Shown: positions 57,101 to 64,000 of the stretch, piece after piece
Numbering within the stretch: the stretch's first letter is position 1
Layout: each line of letters begins with the position of its first letter
Assembly: GCA_032358165.1 (NCBI GenBank)
Contig: JAALGY010000010.1
Span: 682,001 to 746,000, forward strand
DNA from: Diplosphaera chodatii
Lineage: Eukaryota > Chlorophyta > Trebouxiophyceae > Prasiolales > Stichococcaceae
Direction: 5' to 3'
Length of the DNA: 64,000 bases
Notes under the pieces: model-generated
What the model was told of the DNA's origin: nothing
Seen by the model: the letters and a program-made list of their open reading frames with translations, nothing else
Databases searched by the model: none
Program-made: the position numbers and the translations under genes

Positions 57101-60100
57101 GCTGTACCAACGTCTTGAGTGTGTGCGTAGGAAACTTCACGCATCCACAGCCGTTGCTGTTCCATTGCATGAGTGGCTGGAAGTCCTGCTTAGTTTCCCC
57201 TGGAGCTCATGCAGATGAAGCAGAGTGGCCCGGCGGCAACAATGAGCGGGAAGGTGGAAGCGGCGACAGCGCCCCAGCAGCTGCGGAGCATAATGCAGCG
57301 CAGCAGCGGGCGAAGGTGAGACGCCACTGTGTGGTGACTCAGACATGTTCCGGGATGTGCAGCAGGGTTTGGAAGCCCCGGTTTCACTGGTCATCCGATG
57401 GGCCGCACCTGCTCACACTGAACATGAAGGCGGGGCGCCCTTCAGCCCCGCATCCAGTGCGCCCTCCCGCACCCCGTGCTGCGAACGTGTCGGACCTGCG
57501 CTCGACTTGACACCTGCAGGTCAAGGAGGGTGCAGGGCGGCTGCTGTTCCTGGAGCTGCTGTTCTGGAAGAACGCGCGCGACACCGAGCATGTTCGTGAT
57601 GACTACCAGTGGAGGGTGCGCAGCTGAACCAATCCTGCACTCTGACAGCCGCAGTGCATTCAGCCTTAACAACACATCAGACGACCTTGCCAGTACGCTG
57701 CGTCAGTACGCCGAAGCAGCAGCCCAAGCCAGCTAATCTACATCATCATGCTCCCTGGAGGGCTGGTGCGCTGCTGAGACGCCTTGGGGCTGCCTGCTCG
57801 CTGGTCGCTACCGTGATGTGCGCGCGCTGCAGCCGGAGCACGGTGGCGCGCGCACCGCGGGCGCGCACCGGGCGCTGGGCGACGCCTCCGACGGCGAGGG
57901 CGGCGGCGCCACGCGCGCCCGGCCCGGCCCCAGCTTCACCGCCGAGCAGGCATGCTGCCGCCTGCCGCCCTGCGAACTGCTGAGTTGATTTATGCTGCTC
58001 GGTAGCTTCTGCAGAGGGAGATTGAGCAGAGCACAGAGACGTGGCGCAGCTGTGCCTTCTGGTTGCGCAACAACCCGCTGCTGTCGGGCAATTTGCATGG
58101 TGCAGCCAGCGCTCTGTACTTGCGCCAACAGTGGCAGCCTGCAGGAGGTGGGCCATCAGCTGCCCGGCATTGCACATATGAGCATGGCTTGCACTGCTTG
58201 CTTTCTCTGACCTTCGACCAGGATCGGAAGCTCACGGAGCTGTGGGAGCAGCATGGCGGGCGGCCTGCAACTTGAGGAGGACTAGAATGGTTTGAGCTGT
58301 GATGCTCCGGCAAGTGTGCTGAAGCTTGGCTCCGTGCACGGACAGGACGCAAAGCTGACGGGACTGTGGGAGCAGTATGGCGGGCGGCCGGGGCACCTGG
58401 AGCGCATCACCGCCGCGCTCGACGCCGGCGTGGCCAAGTCGGCGGTCGCGGCGCGGCTCAAGGCGCTGGGCTTGAAGCGCGGCGTGCTGACCGAGGGCCA
58501 GGTACGAATGCATGGGACGACTTGATGTATGCAGCACAGTGACAATCAGTTGAGGGACCACTGGAGCCCCTGTGCACCAAGCAGCAAGCTTGCGGCACGG
58601 CGTGCTGAGCAGGGCAGCAGGCGCCCACTGCATCGCTCGGATGCCTCTGTATAATAGTCATAGGGCAGCCCATGCAAATCAGCTACACGTGCAGGAGCTT
58701 GTGTCTAGGTTGCGAAGGTGCAGCAGTGTCAAGCCGCCCTCACTCATCACAATCTGGCTCATGCTCCGTGCAGGAGGCGAAGCTGCGGGCCGCGTGGGAC
58801 GACCACGGGGGCGCGCCCGGCGCGACGGCCGCCATAGCGGCGGAGCTGGGCTGGCGCAAGGGCGCCGTGGGGCGCCACCTCAAGGCCCTGGGCCTCAAGC
58901 GCGGCGTGCTCACCGTGGCGCAGGTCAGCGCTTGATCCGGGATTTGCATGTGTTTCATGTGCTCGGTTGCACCAACCTGTGCATGAGCCCAACGGACGGC
59001 TACACGCTGTTCATGTGAGGTTGCACGTCATTCCGACTCGCAGCTCGTGGCAGGGTCTGCACGCCTGGCTGCACCATTGCTGACCCAGGACAACTCAGGT
59101 GCAGTCGTTCTCAAGGAGTGTGGCCTTGACCGAGGCCGCCCATCCCGTGCCTGCAGGAGCGGCAGATACGGGAGTCATATGAGCAGCACAAGGACGGGCC
59201 GCACCTGCTGGAGGGCATCGCCACCGACCTGGAGTTCCGGTTCACACGCACGCAGATCAAGCGCCACCTGAAACAGCTGGGCCTGGACGCAGCTCGGAAG
59301 AAGCGCAAGCAGATCAACACAGCCCAGGTGAGCCATTGGAATCTGTTGCTGCATACCCTTCTTGCTGAGTGCCCCTCGTGTTGCGTGAACAGCAAGCATA
59401 TTGCGGAGCTCAAACGCGGGCGACTCAAGCAAGCGGTTGCACGTTGGCCAGGTGCAGTGCAGCAGACAACAGACAGCAGGTCCTGCGGCGACACTGTCTG
59501 TCAGTGCTGTGCATCTGCACACCTGCTTTAGCACAGACGCAGGAACGAAACCATACGCATGGTGTAATGTGCATGCCGTGGAATGCTGTGCAGTGGGCAA
59601 ACGACAGCAGTGACAGCGGCAGCAGCAGCAACGGCAGGGACTCTGACTCGGACTCGGACGCTGCGGACTCAGGGGCAGCTGCCTCGGATGCAGAGGATGC
59701 ACCTGCGACTACAGCCAGCGTTGATGGCGACGCGGCAGTCAGCCCCTCGGCAGCAGGTCCCGGCGGCAATCGCATCACTGGCAAGCGCCCCAAGCACAAG
59801 CGGAGAAAGGGCGCTCAACCTCCCCAGCCGGGACGAAAGCGGCAACTGCAGCGCATGGAGCTCAGCGCGGCATCAGGCGACGAGGCCACTGCATATCCCA
59901 GCGGAGACTCGCACCGAGGCTCAGATGCGGGTGTGAGCTGCGTGCAAATTCACGTGGCCATCTTGGTGCACGGCGGCGCTTGCGCAAATGGTTTGCTGTG
60001 CGTATGCTCTGCTGAGTGGTCAGACGTTGCACCATCCTGCATCGTTGCTGCGCAGGTGGCAAGCTTGCCAGTGGCCAAGCAACCAGCTCCGAGTCCGAGG

Positions 60101-60989
60101 CTGACGCAGATGCCGGCAGCCCTGCAGCTGCAGATGATGCGCCGGCACATGTACCTAGCAGCAGAGCGCCAGGCAGTGCAGCAGCAGCAAAGGCTCAGCG
60201 GCCTAAGAAGCCCAGGCCTCCCCCTGTGCCGGCGCCGGCATCAGCCCCAGGTGGCGACAGCAGCGGCAGCGAGATGCAGCTCGATGCTGAGGACGCCTCG
60301 GATGTTGACCCTGCTGCGGCTGCAAGCCCATTTGCAACTGCAGATGCGGGGGAGCCGAGCTCAACAAAGCGTACCAGCAAGCAGGACAGTCGGCATGAGG
60401 TATGCTGCGCTCGCCCTGCTGTCATGCTGGCAATGCAGCATGTGCAGTGGCTCAATGATGCGCAGGCGGGGTACCTGTGGGACATTGCAGGTCTATCACC
60501 AAGGCTGTTTACCTTCTGCTGCATGCCCAAGCTGCATATATGTTGATGTGATCAACATGCACATGCACGTATGCAGGACGTTGCGATCAGCACTGCTGCA
60601 AAGAAGCGGCTGGCAGCCATCCGTGAGGTTCCGCGACGCAAGAGTCGCGGCGGCGGCGGCAGTGGCACTGCAGATGCCGCGCTGGCCCCAGCAAAGCAAG
60701 CAGCTGCTGTGGTGACGCCTGCAGCGGCTGCCATGCCCAAGTCGCCAAAGGACTTGACACGGTGAGCTTGCACTGCTATACACTTGCACCTCGGCACCGC
60801 TGTCTGGCATGCACTGCAGCGTGTGCAAACACACGATGCTTGCTGCTGCTCAAAATCAAGGTGTGCTGGGTGTGCAGGACTGCCGAGCGCCCAGCAAAGC
60901 AGCGACGCCTGATGAAGAAGGCTGCCGAGACTGCTGAGACAGCTCCGACCACCACCACTGCTGGCCTTGATGATCTTGAGGATTTCTAA
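51129..60989 (+). CDS. TIM: TIMELESS/TOF1/Swi1 replication fork protection protein
   Basis: The start is the ATG at 51129 (MELDVPLLLSVIGGLGAFEQ) and the stop is TAA at 60987-60989 (GLDDLEDF). The Timeless domain is clear: CLKDIQRFLRQDDTESRQAF (about 51512), ALIPLITTYPNDTDLVYNA (about 51602), KVVTWLTMPLELGSDNPSLQ (about 51786), MIVQLVVTFFRNLLAVPDAR (about 52279), RGELLKRLVDDHVLELLLVF, GWDTFYLV (about 54304), MRRLLHDDMRDSGLLPVLAR (about 55057), YDPFAEDE (about 55857), VKEGAGRLLFLELLFWKNAR (about 57521). A C-terminal array of three helix-turn-helix-like modules (58346-59327) follows, then a Ser/Asp-rich acidic and Lys-rich tail (59590-60989). Known: TIMELESS with TIPIN stabilises stalled forks and couples helicase to polymerase in the nucleus. 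About 30 exons over 9.9 kb. The module array is expanded relative to the animal protein as I recall it. The intron after FTAEQ (57949) appears to use a GC donor. Confidence 0.92.
58222..58265 (+). pseudogene. Truncated relic of a TIMELESS HTH-module exon
   Basis: After an acceptor-like CCAG, this segment reads DRKLTELWEQHGGRP and is nearly the same, base for base, as the beginning of the module exon at 58346 (DAKLTGLWEQYGGRP). The similarity stops after GGCGGGCGGCC, and the frame ends in a TGA four codons later (58274-58276). It keeps a 3' splice-site-like border but has no downstream half, so it looks like a partial exon copy left in the intron. Confidence 0.7.
58346..58501 (+). repeat. TIMELESS module exon 1 (HTH-like, 52 codons)
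   Basis: This single in-phase exon (acceptor GGACAG, donor CAG|GTACGA) runs from DAKLTGLWEQYGGRPGHLER to LKALGLKRGVLTEGQ. It shares a W/Y-x2-(H/Y)-GG-x-P start, a recognition-helix-like segment (KSAVAARLKALGLKRG) and an end at Gln with the next exon. Confidence 0.85.
58774..58923 (+). repeat. TIMELESS module exon 2 (HTH-like, 50 codons)
   Basis: This in-phase exon (acceptor GTGCAG, donor CAG|GTCAGC) reads EAKLRAAWDDHGGAPG to HLKALGLKRGVLTVAQ. The second half, LKALGLKRGVLT.(G/A)Q, is the same as in module 1, indicating duplication of a whole exon. Confidence 0.85.
59157..59327 (+). repeat. TIMELESS module exon 3 (HTH-like, 57 codons)
   Basis: This in-phase exon (acceptor CTGCAG, donor CAG|GTGAGC) reads ERQIRESYEQHKDGPHLLEG to IKRHLKQLGLDAARKKRKQI. 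It is the most diverged copy and the most like the single C-terminal module of animal TIMELESS, so it is probably the ancestral one. Confidence 0.8.
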
Positions 60990-61158
60990 AAGGCCTGGTT
61001 CGGGTTAACAAACCCATGCATATTAGCGTCACTCGAACTTCAGACGGCTGCCTGACACTGCTGTTGGGTAGTTCTGAGTCAATGCCGTCCGGAAAAGCAG
61101 CAATAAGTCTACCTGATGATGATCTGTCATTGCACAAACAGATGTACAGATCTACAAC

Positions 61159-64000
61159 TCACACAGATGGTGACAGGGGGCAAGATCGCGAGTCGTCTGA
61201 AAATGCGCCCTCAAATGTGAACGGCTGCTGCAGCTGCATCTGCAGCTGCTGGCCGCAGGACAGCGCCGGGCCCAGCTGCGGCGGGGGCTGCGTACACATC
61301 ATGCCTCCCGGAAGCGCTGCATCCAAGGAAGCCCTGCCCGCGGCTGCATCGCTGTGCTGCGCCCTGTCTGGCATTGGCCGTTGGCCGGCTGCCCCGTGCT
61401 GTGAGGCGGGCTGCTCTTGCGACCCCTGCCCGTGTTCCCGTCTCAGCGCTGTGCCGTGTGGCGCCTCATGCAAGGGCTGAGTAGCGTCGCCACTCTGGGC
61501 CTTTCTATAGGCAGCCGGACTTTCGTTCAAACTGCCCACGTGCAGATCTAGCGGCCTCGCCGCAGCTGCCTCCATGCTGCGTGAGGCGCTGCGCGACTGC
61601 TCGTCCAGCAGAGGCTGCGCTGCAGTGTGGGTCAACCCGGCCGCATCCACGGCAGGCGCAGCTGCGTCGGCAGACTGGCTGCCCCGTGTGCCAAGCGCCG
61701 CTTCTGGCTGCTGCCCTGGCGGCAGCAGGTCGTCCTGGCCGCCTGCTGCAGGGTGTGCCACGCCATCGTCAGGGATGGCACCTGCAGGCTGGGCAGGGCT
61801 GGCGGCGTCCGGCGGCGGCGGGCCCAGCACTGCCACCTCTGCAGTTCCTGCAGGCTCCGGCGGCAGCGTGGGGGGCGCTGCTGCGGCGGCGTCGGGAGGG
61901 GCGGCGGCGGCGGCCGGCGCCCCCGCTGCACGCTGCGCAGCATGCCGCTGCCGGGTGGCCCTGATCAGCTCCTCGAAGCTGCTCTCACCCATGCCTGCTG
62001 CAGTGTGTGGGTACGCTGTACTCATTGCCTGGTCGAAACTCCGAGCACCAATACAGACCCAGATGGCAGCTGTGCGGGCCATAGGCCCTCAAAGGTATTC
62101 AGCGGCAACATATTAGCACGGCAGCTGGCGGCGCACCTGCGGGGCTGCTGGCGGCTGCGGTGCGGCTGAGCGGCGCCCCGAACGCCGCCTTGGCGGTGCG
62201 GGACTCGCGCTGCCGCACGCGTCGCACGCAGTCGGCGTAGCTCGCCGCCTCGCCAGCGTCGTTCGCCGTCTGCACCTCCAGCCGGAGGCGGCTGTAGCGC
62301 TCAGCGAGCACCTGCAATGCTTGGGTGCAGCCATGGAACCTGGTCGTCGGACTGAACCATCGACATTACAGGGCTGCACCCCGCGACGCAGAGGAAGCAG
62401 ACAGCTGTGCTCCTGAGCAGACCTCTTTGCGGCCCGTTGCCGGCAGCCCGAAGCTCTTGCAGGTGTCCCGCATCGCCTTGTCGCTCAGCAGAGCCACGCA
62501 CAGCTTGGGCGGCACCTGCACAGCGTACTCGCAAGCTGCTGGAGGGTGCTACGGCACAGTCTGTTGCGAGAACATGCACGTGTGCAAGCACTGATGAGCA
62601 CACGCAGAGTGGCAACATGCAAGCTGCCAGGAAGACATTGTGCCCGCATGTAACCAGGTTGCAGGAGGCACCTTCAGCTGGCCGCCGCTACCTCCTGTTG
62701 CCCTGCCATTTCCATGGGGCAGGGGGCCGCTGCCTGACCCATTTGCGCTGCTGAAGGTGTTGCCGCTGCCGCCGGTGCTCGGCCGAACACCGTTCTGCTG
62801 CACCGCCGCTGCAGCCTTGCTGCTCCTGCTGCCGCCCCAGATGCCGCCGCCGCTGCTCTTGCCGGTCAGGCAGCTGTCTAGATGCGAGTTGATGAAGGCT
62901 TGCGGCAGCATCTTGGCGCAGTTTGGGCACCGTACATGCCCACTGGGCAGCTTCTCACCTGCGCAATGCAGATGACCAACTGATGTTGCAGACTTAGCGC
63001 CTGAGTGCAGAGTAGAGCTTCAGAACACACGTACAGTGAACCCATTACTACTGGCAGTTCTGCGCGAGCATGGGCTCCATACGGCGTACGTGCTGGGGGC
63101 TGCTTCGGCGCCGGCTTTGCTGCTGCCTGCGCCGCCGCCTCATCGTCGCTGCTGCCAGCATCCGGATGCTGCTCGCCCAGATACTCTGGGTCGCTGTCTG
63201 AGGCAGCATCCTCCACACCATCTGCACGACAGAACAGCCAACTTCATCAGACTGACAGGACACCGATACCGAAGGAAGCAAAATTGGGTACTATTTGCGA
63301 CCACTAGTGCAGGACTGATGGAGACTTGGAGACATCTCTGCCAAGGCTGAGTTGGCCACCTGCAGCACTGAATTCTGCCATCGCGCGGCCGCCAGCCTTG
63401 CTCGCGCCCTCTGCAGCCACGCTGGCAAGGTCGCCGCTGGATGGCACGGGCGCCGAGGCGGCCGCCCTGCCGGCAGATCGCAGCAGCCGCGGCCCGGGCT
63501 GCGCCTCGCCCGGCGACGGCGTCTGCTGCCGCCCATCCGACGGCGAGCTGCGCTGCCGCCTCTTCCCCGAGCCTGTGCTGTGCGAGGCGTCTGCCTCCTC
63601 TCCCGGCACAGCCGAGGCTGAGCGCCCGCGCTTTGGCTGCTGCCGCCGCTCTGCCGCCTGCCAAGCCACAGCAACCTGGAGGTTAGCGCTACTGTGCACA
63701 ACAAGTGAAGAACGAGTAACGACCTGAAGCACTTCCATGCACAGAATACGCCAATGCATACTGCACCACGACCATGGCAAACCTGTGGCTTTGCTGTTGG
63801 GGTGTCAGGTTCGCTGCCGCTGCTGAGCTCTACGCTGATGATGGCGCCATTCGGCGGCAGAGATGGCTGCTGGTGAGCCCTCAACCGCCCTGGACGCTGA
63901 TCCTGCTGGGTGTGCTGCTGCCTCTGGTGCCTGGCTCTGCCCCTTGCCTGCGGCTGCGTGCCTGGCACAACCGCCCCAGCATCCTTGACGCCAAGGGATG
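61159..64000 (-). CDS. RAD18: RAD18 E3 ubiquitin ligase, C-terminal part (N-terminus beyond the window)
   Basis: The gene is read on the minus strand and enters from the right edge already in coding sequence, so the RING domain is expected beyond 64000. Visible order: disordered Gln/Arg/Ser segments (63980-63400), an acidic stretch (DSDPEYLGEQHPDAGSSDDE, about 63190), the UBZ4 zinc finger (VRCPNCAKMLPQAFINSHLD, then SCL, about 62935-62870), a Gly/Ser linker, and the SAP domain (KLCVALLSDKAMRDTCKSFG, then LPATGRKE, about 62512-62430), continued by VLAERYSRLRLEVQTANDAG (about 62311). The tail includes SSFEELIRATRQRHAAQ (about 61980) and an Ala/Pro/Gln-rich end, stop at 61161-61159. RAD18 with RAD6 mono-ubiquitinates PCNA at stalled forks. 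UBZ binds ubiquitin and SAP binds DNA. The gene converges on TIMELESS with 169 bp between the stop codons. Confidence 0.85.

Noticed and set aside
1..64000. tRNA, rRNA, CRISPR arrays, transposase genes or bacterial-style operators
   Set aside because: No cloverleaf B-box pattern, spaced direct-repeat array or transposase motif was seen on either strand.

Overview
The window is nuclear DNA of a green alga. Genes are broken into many short exons (about 15-400 bp) by introns of about 80-400 bp with GT(GAGC/GCGC)...(T)GCAG borders. Coding GC is high (GAG, CTG, GTG, CGC and AAC codons dominate). The gene set is plant/algal: UDP-xylose synthase, an OEP24-like plastid envelope pore, an EDR2-type PH-START-DUF1336 protein and an SCI1-like protein. 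Two genes are of kinds also found in animals: a cytochrome-b5-containing sulfite oxidase and a kinesin-2 motor. A chlorophyte, possibly a trebouxiophyte, fits best; this is inferred from content only. No operons, bacterial features, CRISPR arrays, tRNA or rRNA genes were seen.

Layout, left to right. 313-2658 (+) encodes a membrane-anchored kinase-like domain with degenerate catalytic motifs, followed by unrecognised coding exons (3006-5021, +) that may be its C-terminal part. 5748-7416 and 7801-9932 (+) are a tandem pair of DJ-1/Hsp31-like genes. 10535-13526 (-) is an OEP24-like beta-barrel gene, divergent from UDP-glucuronate decarboxylase (14023-16521, +). That gene converges on ALG7/DPAGT1 (16841-19040, -). 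A kinesin-2 heavy chain (about 19378-23538, -) is divergent from a nucleoside hydrolase (23948-26416, +). A glutamine-rich RRM protein (27661-32280, -) is divergent from an SCI1-like gene (33911-36434, +). An EDR2-like gene (37237-44115, +) converges on SURF2 (44479-46115, -), which lies downstream of sulfite oxidase (46239/about 46.86k-50613, -). TIMELESS/TOF1 (51129-60989, +) converges on RAD18 (61159 to beyond 64000, -).

Functional links are loose, as expected in a eukaryote. TIMELESS (fork protection) and RAD18 (PCNA ubiquitination in damage tolerance) are end-to-end neighbours. UXS and ALG7 both serve glycan synthesis. Four divergent gene pairs share intergenic regions of 0.4-1.6 kb that probably hold both promoters.

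The strongest novelty is in the TIMELESS gene. A C-terminal helix-turn-helix-like module is encoded by three consecutive single-module exons, with a truncated relic of the first of these just upstream. Other points worth checking are probable GC-AG introns (one at a position where the tandem paralogue has GT-AG), a perfect 12-bp hairpin directly before a 3' splice site of the EDR2-like gene, the multiply degenerate kinase, and a 200-codon open frame beyond the normal end of sulfite oxidase. Exon boundaries were read by eye from splice consensus, phase and protein similarity. Gene extents are more reliable than individual exon ends.
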